From: Buttiauxella agrestis ATCC 33320
Lineage (GTDB): Bacteria > Pseudomonadota > Gammaproteobacteria > Enterobacterales > Enterobacteriaceae
Assembly (NCBI RefSeq): GCF_000735355.1
Contig: NZ_JMPI01000063.1
Coordinates: 1 to 64,000, forward strand
Length of the DNA: 64,000 nucleotides
Reading direction: 5' to 3'
Shown here: one piece after another, positions 44,964 through 53,603 of the stretch
How the letters are laid out: the number at the start of each line of letters is the position of its first letter
How positions within the stretch are numbered: position 1 is the first letter of the stretch
Made by a program: the position numbers and the translations under genes
The notes under the pieces: generated by a model
The model's database searches: none
Seen by the model: only the letters and a program-made list of their open reading frames with translations
What the model was told of the DNA's origin: nothing

Positions 44964-47678
44964 TTACTGCCAGCCGTAACGGCGGCTGTAGAACCCTTTC
45001 ACACACTGAGTCAGCGTCATGTATCCGGCAAGGATCGCAATCAGCCATGGGAAGTAGCTCAGCGGCAGCGCCTGAAGTTGCAGGTAACTTGCCAGCGGCG
45101 AGAACGGCAGGCCAATCCCAACCACCATCACGACCAGGGTCATGATCATCAACGGCCACGCAGCTCGGCTCTGAATGAACGGGATGCGGCGGGTGCGAAT
45201 CATATGCACAATTAATGTCTGCGACAGTAACCCCACCACGAACCAGCCAGACTGGAACAGGGTTTGCGCTTCTGGCACGTTGGCCTTGAACACCCACCAC
45301 ATCACGCAGAATGTCAGAATATCGAAGATGGAGCTTATCGGCCCGAAGAACACCATAAAGCGGCCTAAATCCGCCGGGTTCCAGCGCTGCGGTTTTTTGA
45401 TTTGCTCGTCATCGACGTTATCGAACGGAATCGCCACCTGGGAGACATCGTACAGCAGGTTCTGAATCAATAAGTGTAACGGCAGCATCGGCAAGAACGG
45501 CAGGAAAGCGCTGGCCACCAGCACGCTGAACACATTACCGAAGTTAGAACTGGCGGTCATTTTGATGTATTTGAGCATGTTGGCGAAGGTTCTGCGCCCT
45601 TCAATCACGCCCTGTTCCAGCACCATCAGGCTTTTTTCCAGCAGGATGATATCTGCGGCCTCACGCGCAATATCTACCGCGCCATCCACGGAAATCCCAA
45701 TATCTGCGGCACGTAATGCCGGAGCATCGTTAATGCCATCACCCATGAATCCAACCACATGACCTTCGCCACGCAGCAGGCGCACGATGCGCTCTTTGTG
45801 CATTGGCGTCAGGCGGGCAAACAGCGTGGTGCGCAAAGCCAACGCCGCAAGCTGTTCGTCAGGTATGTTTTCGATTTCGCTGCCTGTCACCAACTCGCCT
45901 ACTTCCAGACCCACTTCGCGGCACACTTTCGCGGCCACCAGCTCGCTATCGCCGGTGAGAATTTTCACCGTGATGCCACTTTCTTTCAGCGCTTTGAGTG
46001 CCGGAGCGGTGGTTTCTTTTGGTGGATCGAGGAACGCAATATAGCCTTCAAGGATCAGATCCGATTCATCCACGCGGCCATAATCTTCGCCACGCGCGGG
46101 TAAGAATTTGGTCGCAACGGCCACCACACGCAATCCCTGGCGATTCAGATCGTCAGTCACACGGCGAATACGCGCCAGCAAGGATTCGCTAAGCGGCACG
46201 ATCTCGTCACCGTAACGAACCTGAGAGCAGACGTTCAGGATCTCCTGCAATGCGCCTTTGCAGATCAACTGATGCACTTCCGGCTGTTCGGAGACCACTA
46301 CCGACATGCGGCGACGTTCAAAGTCGAACGGGATCTCATCCACTTTCTGCCAGCGTGTGGCAGCGTTACGCGCATGATCCTCGTCAACACCTTCCAGCAC
46401 CGCGACATCCAGCAGGTTTTTCAGGCCCGTCTGGTAATGGCTGTTCAGCCAGGCGGTATGCAGAACATGGTTGCTGACCGCACCGAGAATATCGGTGTGA
46501 GTTTCCAGAACAATACGATCCTGAGTCAGCGTGCCGGTTTTGTCGGTACAAAGGATATCCATCGCCCCGAAGTTTTGGATCGCGTCGAGGTGCTTGACGA
46601 TCACTTTTTGCTTCGACAGTTTTACCGCACCGCGAGCCAGCGTCGAAGTGACGATCATCGGCAGCATTTCAGGTGTTAAACCCACCGCTACAGAGAGCGA
46701 GAACAGCGCCGCTTCCCACCAGTCGCCTTTAGTGAAGCCGTTAATCAGCAGCACGACAGGCGTCATCACCAGCATGAAGCGGATGAGTACCCAGCTCACA
46801 CGGCTGATGCCTTTCTGGAACGCGTTCGGTTCACTTTCTTGCTGGGTTACGCGCCCGGCCAGTTGCCCAAACCAGGTATTGCCGCCTGTTGAGATGATCA
46901 TTGCCAGCGCCGTGCCGCTCACCACGTTGGTGCCCATAAAGCACAGCGTGTCGCATTCCAGCGGGTTGTTGTGCGACAGATCGCGGCTGACCGCGACTTT
47001 TTCTACCGGTAAGGATTCGCCAGTGAGCGAAGCCTGGCCGACGAAAAGATCGCGTGCCTGGATGACGCGCAGATCCGCCGGGATCATGTCGCCTGCCGCC
47101 AGTTTGACGATGTCGCCCGGCACCAGTTGGTCGAGCGGGATTTCGATAAACTCGTTTTCACCGCTTTCATGGACGACACGCAGCACGGTCGCGGTGTTGC
47201 TGACCATCGCTTTTAGCGTATCCGCCGCTTTGGTGGAACGCGCTTCCTGAACGAAATTCAGCAACGTGGCGATGACGACCATCAACGCAATGACGCCTGC
47301 GGCAAACAAGTCTTCAGTGGAATAGGAAACAATCCCGAGGATTGTCAGCAAGATATTGAAAGGGTTGCGATAGCACAGCCACAGATGAACCCACCATGGC
47401 GACGCTTTTTGCGCCGGGATTTGGTTCAGGCCATGTTGCTCTAGCGCACGTTCAACTTCACGCGCATTCAGCCCTTCCGGGTGGCTCTGGAAATCGCGGT
47501 ACAGTTGCTCTTCTGAGGCTCGCGCATATTTCAGGCAGGCTTCGCTTAATGAAGCCGGGACGTCCTGAGCATGAGCAACGGTATTGTCATCCGGCATCAG
47601 GTCGCGTTGGATCAAGCGACGTGGCAGGTGGCGGCTCAGTTGTGCAAACAACTGCCGGGTCAGATTTTTTAACAGCAT
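44964..47678 (-). CDS. mgtA: Mg2+-importing P-type ATPase MgtA
   Basis: A 904-residue type III P-ATPase that brings Mg2+ into the cytoplasm. It has about ten transmembrane helices, the TGES actuator motif (219-222), the phosphorylated aspartate D379 in DKTGTLT, and the GDGIND hinge. The C-terminus (GFYSRRYGWQ) is identical to E. coli. The N-terminal amphipathic segment (first 30 residues, basic) is present. GAGGGA precedes the ATG. Expressed from a PhoP-type promoter through a long leader with the mgtL frame. Confidence 0.96.
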   Translation of the reverse strand: MLLKNLTRQLFAQLSRHLPRRLIQRDLMPDDNTVAHAQDVPASLSEACLKYARASEEQLYRDFQSHPEGLNAREVERALEQHGLNQIPAQKASPWWVHLWLCYRNPFNILLTILGIVSYSTEDLFAAGVIALMVVIATLLNFVQEARSTKAADTLKAMVSNTATVLRVVHESGENEFIEIPLDQLVPGDIVKLAAGDMIPADLRVIQARDLFVGQASLTGESLPVEKVAVSRDLSHNNPLECDTLCFMGTNVVSGTALAMIISTGGNTWFGQLAGRVTQQESEPNAFQKGISRVSWVLIRFMLVMTPVVLLINGFTKGDWWEAALFSLSVAVGLTPEMLPMIVTSTLARGAVKLSKQKVIVKHLDAIQNFGAMDILCTDKTGTLTQDRIVLETHTDILGAVSNHVLHTAWLNSHYQTGLKNLLDVAVLEGVDEDHARNAATRWQKVDEIPFDFERRRMSVVVSEQPEVHQLICKGALQEILNVCSQVRYGDEIVPLSESLLARIRRVTDDLNRQGLRVVAVATKFLPARGEDYGRVDESDLILEGYIAFLDPPKETTAPALKALKESGITVKILTGDSELVAAKVCREVGLEVGELVTGSEIENIPDEQLAALALRTTLFARLTPMHKERIVRLLRGEGHVVGFMGDGINDAPALRAADIGISVDGAVDIAREAADIILLEKSLMVLEQGVIEGRRTFANMLKYIKMTASSNFGNVFSVLVASAFLPFLPMLPLHLLIQNLLYDVSQVAIPFDNVDDEQIKKPQRWNPADLGRFMVFFGPISSIFDILTFCVMWWVFKANVPEAQTLFQSGWFVVGLLSQTLIVHMIRTRRIPFIQSRAAWPLMIMTLVVMVVGIGLPFSPLASYLQLQALPLSYFPWLIAILAGYMTLTQCVKGFYSRRYGWQ

Positions 47679-47859
47679 AATAGTCCCTCGGCCCCACGTA
47701 ATGCGGAGCCTGGTGACATGCAGGCGCGGCTAATCCTTGCCTTGCAGGCCAAATAATTTTTTCAGCAGGGATATCGTTGATTGATACAAGATAGATCTCT
47801 GCCTTACGCAATCCGGTAAGGCAGTCGCTTCAAAGGCAGTTGCTTCAAAGAAGGGAGTC
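47679..47859 (-). promoter_or_regulatory. mgtA 5' leader downstream of mgtL
   Basis: About 180 bases of untranslated leader. The arms CTTACCGGATT (47859-47869) and AATCCGGTAAG (47810-47820, plus-strand reading) are perfect 11-base complements and can pair; the mgtL stop falls within the first arm. This fits a switch in which mgtL translation changes RNA folding. In E. coli/Salmonella the leader senses Mg2+ and proline and ends in Rho-dependent termination. Confidence 0.6.
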
Positions 47860-47910
47860 TTACCGGATTATTCCTGTCATTACAGGGTCTGGACTGGGAT
47901 CAGGTTCCAT
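47860..47910 (-). CDS. mgtL: MgtL leader peptide
   Basis: A 16-residue frame, MEPDPSPDPVMTGIIR, behind a good CCGGAGG Shine-Dalgarno, about 180 bases upstream of mgtA. E. coli MgtL also begins MEPDP and is 17 residues. The acidic/Pro repeat is the known cause of low-Mg2+ sensitivity (ribosome destabilisation and proline-codon sensing). Here the motif is extended to EPDPSPDP, and the basic tail of E. coli MgtL is missing. The stop overlaps the leader hairpin. Confidence 0.88.
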   Translation of the reverse strand: MEPDPSPDPVMTGIIR

Positions 47911-47954
47911 GTCGCCTCCGGTTAAAAGTAAAAGTCATTACACTAGTCGCGGGC

Positions 47955-47990
47955 ATTCTACGCCCGCAAACCTAAACCTGGCGTAAACCA
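47955..47990 (-). promoter_or_regulatory. PhoP box and -10 of mgtA
   Basis: Minus strand: two GTTTA repeats at 47984-47988 and 47973-47977, separated by 6 bases (11-bp period), then TAGAAT at 47955-47960, 12 bases on. This is the standard PhoP-activated promoter layout. Confidence 0.88.
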
Positions 47991-48061
47991 GATTTTTTCC
48001 ATTGTGGTATTGTTGGCTTGCCTTGATTCTAATGAGCAATTGACTGCCGGGAACCTACACG

Positions 48062-49009
48062 ATGCAAAGCCGCCTCACTATTAAAGACATCGCCCGTTTA
48101 AGCGGTGTCGGTAAATCTACTGTTTCTCGCGTGTTGAATAACGAAAGCGGCGTCAGCGCCCGCACGCGAGAACGCGTGGAAGCGGTGATGCAGCAAGAGG
48201 GTTTTTCCCCTTCCCGCTCGGCGCGGGCGATGCGTGGGCAAAGTGACAAAGTCGTCGCCATTATCGTGACGCGTCTGGACTCGTTATCAGAAAACCTGGC
48301 GGTACAAACCATGCTGCCGTCGCTCTATGAGCAGGGTTACGACCCGATCATGATGGAAAGCCAGTTCGATCCGGAACTGGTTGAAGAGCATCTGGGTATG
48401 CTCAAGCGGCGTAATATCGACGGCGTGATTCTGTTTGGTTTTACCGGCATCAATGAAAAAATGCTCGCCCCCTGGCAATCGACGCTGGTACTCATGGCGC
48501 GGGATGCCAAAGGGTTTGCCTCGGTTTGTTATGACGACGAAGGGGCAATTAATATTTTGATGTCACGCCTTTATGAGCAGGGCCATCGCCACATCAGTTT
48601 CCTCGGCGTGCCCCATAGCGATGTGACAACCGGCTTGCGCCGCCATGAAGCCTATCTCGCGTTTTGCAAACAACACCAACTGACGCCAAACGTGGCGCTA
48701 CCGGGGTTGGCGATGAAACAAGGTTACGAACACGTCGCTGAAGTTTTGTTACCAGAAACCACCGCCCTGCTTTGCGCGACCGATACCCTCGCTCTGGGCG
48801 CCAGCAAATATCTCCAGGAACACCAACGCACCACGCTGCAACTGGCGAGCGTCGGGAATACGCCGCTGATGAAGTTCCTGCACCCGGAAATCATCACGGT
48901 CGATCCAGGTTATGCTGAGGCAGGACGCCAGGCGGTTTTGCAGTTGATTGGGCAAGTCACGCAGGCTCGCGAACTGCGCCAGATCGTTATCCCCAGCACT
49001 CTCCAGTAA
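48062..49009 (+). CDS. treR: trehalose operon repressor TreR
   Basis: A 315-residue LacI-family repressor. The N-terminal helix-turn-helix (LTIKDIARLSGVGKSTVSRVLNN, about 4-26) is followed by a periplasmic-binding-like domain for trehalose-6-phosphate, the inducer. Same length as E. coli TreR. It is divergent from mgtA and upstream of treB. Confidence 0.95.
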   Translation: MQSRLTIKDIARLSGVGKSTVSRVLNNESGVSARTRERVEAVMQQEGFSPSRSARAMRGQSDKVVAIIVTRLDSLSENLAVQTMLPSLYEQGYDPIMMESQFDPELVEEHLGMLKRRNIDGVILFGFTGINEKMLAPWQSTLVLMARDAKGFASVCYDDEGAINILMSRLYEQGHRHISFLGVPHSDVTTGLRRHEAYLAFCKQHQLTPNVALPGLAMKQGYEHVAEVLLPETTALLCATDTLALGASKYLQEHQRTTLQLASVGNTPLMKFLHPEIITVDPGYAEAGRQAVLQLIGQVTQARELRQIVIPSTLQ

Positions 49010-49030
49010 CACCCCTCACTTCAGGTTTAT

Positions 49031-49062
49031 TGTGATCGTCGATTGATTTCGGGAACGTTCCC
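49031..49062. promoter_or_regulatory. CRP site and TreR operator of treBC
   Basis: TGTGATCGTCGATTGA (49031-49046) has a perfect left CRP half-site and a partial right one. GGGAACGTTCCC (49051-49062) is a perfect 12-bp palindrome with a central CG, as LacI-family operators have. Both lie 74-105 bases upstream of treB. Confidence 0.7.
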
Positions 49063-49135
49063 ATTTTCGAGGTGAAGATTAAAAGATAACCTTGCGGCAG
49101 ATAAAAAACCTCACTCCTTACTCTGGGACCTCATC

Positions 49136-50554
49136 ATGGCCAAAGTGAAACAACAGGATATAGATAAGCTGATAGAACTGGTCGGCGGGCGCGAGAATAT
49201 TGCCACCGTCAGTCACTGCATCACTCGCTTACGGTTCGTATTAAACAATACCGCGATTGCGAAGCCGAAAGAGATTGAAGAGCTGCCGATGGTTAAGGGC
49301 TGCTTTACAAACGCCGGGCAGTTCCAGGTGGTAATTGGCCCGGAAGTGGGCGATTACTACAAGGCATTGATCGCCGCGACAGGCCATAGCACTGCAGATA
49401 AAGAACAAGCGAAACTCGCTGCACGCCAGAATATGAAATGGCACGAGCAATTAATTTCCCACTTCGCCGAGATCTTCTTCCCACTTCTACCTGCATTAAT
49501 CAGCGGAGGTTTAATCCTCGGCTTCCGTAATGTGATTGGCGATTTGCCGATGAGCAACGGGCAGACTCTGGCGCAAATGCACCCGTCCCTACAATCGATT
49601 TACGATTTCTTGTGGCTGATTGGCGAAGCTATTTTCTTCTATTTGCCGGTCGGTATTTGCTGGTCAGCAGTGCGAAAAATGGGTGGGACACCTATCCTTG
49701 GTATTGTGCTTGGCGTCACGCTCGTGTCACCGCAGTTAATGAATGCCTATGAATTGGGTAGCAAAATTCCGGAAGTCTGGAACTTCGGCTGGTTCACCAT
49801 CGAAAAAGTGGGCTACCAGGCGCAGGTGATTCCAGCATTGCTGGCGGGGCTGGCTCTGGGCTTTATTGAGACGCGTCTGAAACGCATCGTGCCAGATTAC
49901 CTCTATCTTGTAATAGTGCCTGTGTGTTCGCTGATTCTGGCGGTGTTCCTGGCACATGCGTTTATCGGCCCGTTTGGACGCTGGATTGGTGATGGCGTGG
50001 CCTTTGCGGTTCGCCATTTGATGACGGGAAGTTTTGCCCCTATCGGTGCCGCGTTGTTTGGCTTCCTGTACGCACCGCTGGTGATTACCGGTGTGCATCA
50101 GACAACACTCGCTATCGACATGCAGATGATTCAGAGCATGGGCGGAACGCCGGTGTGGCCGCTGATTGCGCTGTCTAACATTGCGCAGGCATCTGCGGTT
50201 GTCGGCATCATTATTTGCAGCCGTAAACATAACGAACGTGAGATTTCAGTTCCGGCGGCGATTTCCGCCTACCTGGGTGTGACCGAACCAGCAATGTACG
50301 GCATCAACCTGAAATACCGCTTCCCGATGCTGTGCGCAATGGTTGGCTCAGGGCTTGCAGGCTTGTTGTGTGGCCTGAGCGGAGTGATGGCAAACGGGAT
50401 TGGCGTGGGTGGCTTGCCGGGAATTTTGTCCATTCAGCCGCGCTATTGGGAAGTTTATTCCCTCGCCATTCTGATTGCAGTCGTGATTCCAATCGTGCTG
50501 ACCAGTGTGATGTATAAGCGCAAATACCGTCAGGGCACGTTGTTAGTGGTTTAG
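49136..50554 (+). CDS. treB: trehalose PTS enzyme IIBC TreB
   Basis: A 472-residue phosphotransferase permease that imports trehalose as trehalose-6-phosphate. The N-terminal EIIB domain has the phosphorylated cysteine in SHCITRLRF (about residue 28). The EIIC domain has about ten hydrophobic segments. It lacks a IIA domain, so it depends on Crr. E. coli TreB has 473 residues. ATG at 49136; treC follows after about 98 bp that include a palindromic repeat. Confidence 0.95.
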   Translation: MAKVKQQDIDKLIELVGGRENIATVSHCITRLRFVLNNTAIAKPKEIEELPMVKGCFTNAGQFQVVIGPEVGDYYKALIAATGHSTADKEQAKLAARQNMKWHEQLISHFAEIFFPLLPALISGGLILGFRNVIGDLPMSNGQTLAQMHPSLQSIYDFLWLIGEAIFFYLPVGICWSAVRKMGGTPILGIVLGVTLVSPQLMNAYELGSKIPEVWNFGWFTIEKVGYQAQVIPALLAGLALGFIETRLKRIVPDYLYLVIVPVCSLILAVFLAHAFIGPFGRWIGDGVAFAVRHLMTGSFAPIGAALFGFLYAPLVITGVHQTTLAIDMQMIQSMGGTPVWPLIALSNIAQASAVVGIIICSRKHNEREISVPAAISAYLGVTEPAMYGINLKYRFPMLCAMVGSGLAGLLCGLSGVMANGIGVGGLPGILSIQPRYWEVYSLAILIAVVIPIVLTSVMYKRKYRQGTLLVV

Positions 50555-50591
50555 TTTTTTGGTGGTTCAATTTTTAACTTATGCCCTAAAG

Positions 50592-50640
50592 ATTTCGAGT
50601 TGCAGCCAACGCAGCGGCGGCTCGAAATATGACGGGCGTT
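50592..50640. repeat. dispersed intergenic palindromic repeat, copy 2
   Basis: Shares 19 identical bases (50594-50612) with 44917-44935. ATTTCGAG and CTCGAAAT (8-bp perfect arms) enclose a GC-rich centre. It lies inside the treB-treC intercistronic gap, so it is transcribed and may affect relative expression. Confidence 0.65.
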
Positions 50641-50652
50641 TAGGAATGATTT

Positions 50653-52308
50653 ATGAATACAACTCCTCCCTGGTGGCAACATGGTGTCATCTACCAAATC
50701 TACCCGAAGAGTTTTCAGGACACGACTGGCAGTGGCACGGGCGACCTGATTGGCGTCATTAAGCGTCTGGACTACCTTAAGCTGCTGGGTGTTGATGCCA
50801 TTTGGCTGACACCGTTTTATGTTTCACCGCAGGTGGATAACGGTTACGACGTGGCGAACTACTGCGCCATCGACCACACCTACGGCACGCTGGATGATTT
50901 CGATTTGTTAGTCGCCGGCGCCCACGAGCGCGGCATCCGTGTCATTCTGGATATGGTTTTTAACCATACGTCCACCCAGCACGCCTGGTTCCACGAAGCG
51001 CTGAACAAAGAAAGCCCATACCGCGAGTTTTATATCTGGCGCGACGGTACGCCTGATGTTCTGCCTAACAACTGGCGCTCTAAATTCGGTGGTAACGCCT
51101 GGCGTTGGCATGCAGAAAGTGGCCAGTATTACCTGCATTTATTTGCCCCAGAGCAGGCGGATCTCAACTGGGAAAACCCGCAGGTTCGCGCTGAATTGAA
51201 GAAGGTTTGCGAGTTCTGGGCCGATCGCGGCGTAGATGGATTGCGCCTTGATGTGATTAACCTGGTTTCGAAAGATCAAGATTTCCCAAGCGATATTGAA
51301 GGCGGTGACGGACGACGTTTCTACACCGACGGACCGCGTATTCACGAATATCTGCAAGAGCTGAGCCGTGACGTGTTTGTGCCACGCGAGCTGATGACGG
51401 TGGGCGAAATGTCGTCAACGACTCTCGATAACTGCCAGCAATATGCCGCGCTGAACAGCAATGAACTGTCGATGACGTTTAACTTCCATCACCTGAAAGT
51501 GGATTATCCCAACGGGCAAAAATGGGCGCTGGCGGCTCCGGATTACGTGGCGCTTAAAGCTATCTTCAGCCACTGGCAGCAAGGCATGCATAATGTGGCG
51601 TGGAATGCATTGTTTTGGTGTAACCACGACCAGCCGCGCATCGTGTCGCGTTTTGGTGATGAAGGCGAACTGCGTGTTCCGGCGGCAAAAATGCTGGCGA
51701 TGGTGCTGCATGGTATGCAGGGCACGCCGTACATTTATCAGGGCGAAGAGTTGGGGATGACCAATCCGCACTTCAAACGCATCATTGATTACCGTGATGT
51801 GGAAAGCCACAACATGTACGCAGAGCTACGCGCGCAAGGCCGTGACAGTGAAAACCTGTTGGCTATCCTTGCCAGTAAATCGCGTGATAACAGCCGCACG
51901 CCGATGCAGTGGAATGACGGCGAACACGCTGGATTCACTGACGGCACGCCGTGGATAAACCTGTGCGATAACTATCAATCTATTAATGCCAAAGCGGCTG
52001 TTGATGACCCGGACTCAGTGTTTTATGCCTATCAGAAACTGATTACGCTGCGTAAAGCGAATCCTGTTTTCACCTGGGGTAGCTATCAGGATTTGCTGCC
52101 TGAGCATCCGTATTTATGGTGCTATCGCCGCGAATGGCAAGGCCAGACGTTGGTGGTTGCGGCAAACCTCAGCCGTGAAAACCAATGGTGGGTGCCTGAA
52201 GCCTTCGAGGGTGACTGGGATGTGCTAATGAGTAATTACGCTGATGCGGCGGGCAAACCGGGTGAAATGAGTTTACGACCATTTGAAGCGGTTTATTGGT
52301 TGCAGTAA
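50653..52308 (+). CDS. treC: trehalose-6-phosphate hydrolase TreC
   Basis: A 551-residue GH13 enzyme that splits trehalose-6-phosphate to glucose and glucose-6-phosphate in the cytoplasm. Its beta-strand motifs are DMVFNHTS, GLRLDVINL (nucleophile Asp), TVGEMS (acid/base Glu) and NHDQPR. E. coli TreC has 551 residues. TAGGAA precedes the ATG. Cotranscribed with treB. Confidence 0.96.
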   Translation: MNTTPPWWQHGVIYQIYPKSFQDTTGSGTGDLIGVIKRLDYLKLLGVDAIWLTPFYVSPQVDNGYDVANYCAIDHTYGTLDDFDLLVAGAHERGIRVILDMVFNHTSTQHAWFHEALNKESPYREFYIWRDGTPDVLPNNWRSKFGGNAWRWHAESGQYYLHLFAPEQADLNWENPQVRAELKKVCEFWADRGVDGLRLDVINLVSKDQDFPSDIEGGDGRRFYTDGPRIHEYLQELSRDVFVPRELMTVGEMSSTTLDNCQQYAALNSNELSMTFNFHHLKVDYPNGQKWALAAPDYVALKAIFSHWQQGMHNVAWNALFWCNHDQPRIVSRFGDEGELRVPAAKMLAMVLHGMQGTPYIYQGEELGMTNPHFKRIIDYRDVESHNMYAELRAQGRDSENLLAILASKSRDNSRTPMQWNDGEHAGFTDGTPWINLCDNYQSINAKAAVDDPDSVFYAYQKLITLRKANPVFTWGSYQDLLPEHPYLWCYRREWQGQTLVVAANLSRENQWWVPEAFEGDWDVLMSNYADAAGKPGEMSLRPFEAVYWLQ

Positions 52309-52327
52309 AGATACTGAATTAATAAAT

Positions 52328-52349
52328 AAAAAGCCCAAATGGGCTTTTT
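52328..52349. terminator. terminator after treC
   Basis: AAAAAGCCC and GGGCTTTTT arms around AAAT, flanked by A- and T-tracts on both sides. It can serve treC and the convergent accessory operon. Confidence 0.88.
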
Positions 52350-52363
52350 ATTTATTCCAGAAA

Positions 52364-53023
52364 CTAATTAATTTTTACTGGCGCTGTAATTGTTATGTGT
52401 ATTTTATTGGACTCAACAAATAACTCGCCACTGCCAATCTTGTCTTTAAAATAAAATGGAGTTTCCGGAATAAAGATTTCATAGGCATGTACGCCAGGAA
52501 GGAAGTGATAATACCTCCCAAGTTTTACGATCGTTTCATATTTATGGTCAGATTCAATGGTGACATAATCATCAGGATATTGATATACACTTCCAAAATT
52601 AACTAGCTCCCCTACATAATCCAAATAAATACATCCGGAAGTTATAGAAAAGATTGGGTTGGATAAGCGCCCCTCAACCGCAGTATTTTTCTTAGGGATA
52701 ACTATCGATTTATCACTTTTATTCTCCACTGAAACATTAATATTACCTTCCAATTCCTCTGCCTTAATGACAATTTTGAGCGCATGGGATTGCAAAGAAT
52801 TTTCTTTATATATCCTGTTGTCATTTATGGGATCTGGTGCATTGTATGCTTGTTGCATTCTTAATGGATAAATTGCCTCATTTGTATGCGCAACTCCGTT
52901 ATAAAAAAGCTTTCCATAACCATATTGCTGTCCATCACTACAATCATTTGGAACTGCTAATGTGTAAAATGAACACAAAAGAGTTATACAAAAAAGTAGT
53001 AATTGATAATTTATTGTTTTCAT
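52364..53023 (-). CDS. exported protein, T6SS immunity candidate
   Basis: A 219-residue protein I do not recognise. A classical signal peptide (basic MKTINYQ, hydrophobic core, probable cleavage at TLA-V near residue 24) places it in the periplasm. The mature part has few cysteines (C28, then one in TSGCIYLD) and looks beta-rich, with alternating hydrophobic residues, as in small beta-sandwich inhibitors. It starts 3 bases after the stop of a metallopeptidase-like gene behind vgrG, the usual place for the immunity gene. Base composition is visibly A+T-rich compared with treC and nrdD. The role is inferred from position only. Confidence 0.6.
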   Translation of the reverse strand: MKTINYQLLLFCITLLCSFYTLAVPNDCSDGQQYGYGKLFYNGVAHTNEAIYPLRMQQAYNAPDPINDNRIYKENSLQSHALKIVIKAEELEGNINVSVENKSDKSIVIPKKNTAVEGRLSNPIFSITSGCIYLDYVGELVNFGSVYQYPDDYVTIESDHKYETIVKLGRYYHFLPGVHAYEIFIPETPFYFKDKIGSGELFVESNKIHITITAPVKIN

Positions 53024-53026
53024 GAT

Positions 53027-53587
53027 TTACACAAAATACATTTCAAAATTGTATGAGCTTTGCATCGTTCTTTCATCACATTTCCTTGCCAGTGAAACTG
53101 CATAACTTCTTGGGGAACCCTCACCTAAATCTTTAGTACCTAGAATATCATCGAAGTGTGACATTTCATGACATAAGGTTACCACTTGTGAATTCTCACC
53201 AGTCAAAGGCGCCTTCGAGAATTTCTCTCCAATATTAATATTATGTTCTAAATCAGAGGAATTTACGGATGCATAAACATTTTCTTTGGTCTTCTTAAAG
53301 TTAGATATTGGAATTTCATTATTTAATAAAATCTCTTTATTTATACCTTCCAGTATCCATTGTCGTGCCTTTTCATTAGTTAAACCAAACGCTTTTTTGA
53401 ACCTTTGCTGAGCACACCCATCCCATATTTCAAGTTCATTTTTTCTTTCCAATAAAATTATGCGCTGCTCTTTCATGGCATTTCTAATCATTTTTTTAAA
53501 GGGATCTGTTATTTTTTGGTGCACAACAACTCCCTTTTCTAAAGATGTAGTTCCTATTGTTATTTTTTCATCTTCACTGCTAAACAT
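53027..53587 (-). CDS. aspzincin-like metallopeptidase, putative T6SS effector
   Basis: A 186-residue protein. The zinc motif H140-E-M-S-H144 is followed by D147, then GTKD at 150-153, then S-Y162-A, and an end similar to the YEYF stretch of M35/aspzincin (deuterolysin, peptidyl-Lys metalloendopeptidase) enzymes. This order, HExxH then GTxD and Y with a C-terminal aromatic block, points to the aspzincin superfamily. It has no signal peptide, so it would need a secretion machine; the gene directly follows vgrG (16-base gap) behind a perfect AGGAGG. A+T-rich. Substrate unknown; a periplasmic target in rival cells is inferred from the exported partner. Confidence 0.65.
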   Translation of the reverse strand: MFSSEDEKITIGTTSLEKGVVVHQKITDPFKKMIRNAMKEQRIILLERKNELEIWDGCAQQRFKKAFGLTNEKARQWILEGINKEILLNNEIPISNFKKTKENVYASVNSSDLEHNINIGEKFSKAPLTGENSQVVTLCHEMSHFDDILGTKDLGEGSPRSYAVSLARKCDERTMQSSYNFEMYFV

Positions 53588-53603
53588 ATTTCCTCCTAAA
53601 ATC

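Noticed and set aside
45759-47250. Several plus-strand frames within mgtA
   Set aside because: Antisense shadows of a conserved P-type ATPase gene.
53027-53587. Chromosomal toxin of a type II toxin-antitoxin pair
   Set aside because: The partner carries a signal peptide and the pair directly follows vgrG; neither fits a cytoplasmic toxin-antitoxin module.
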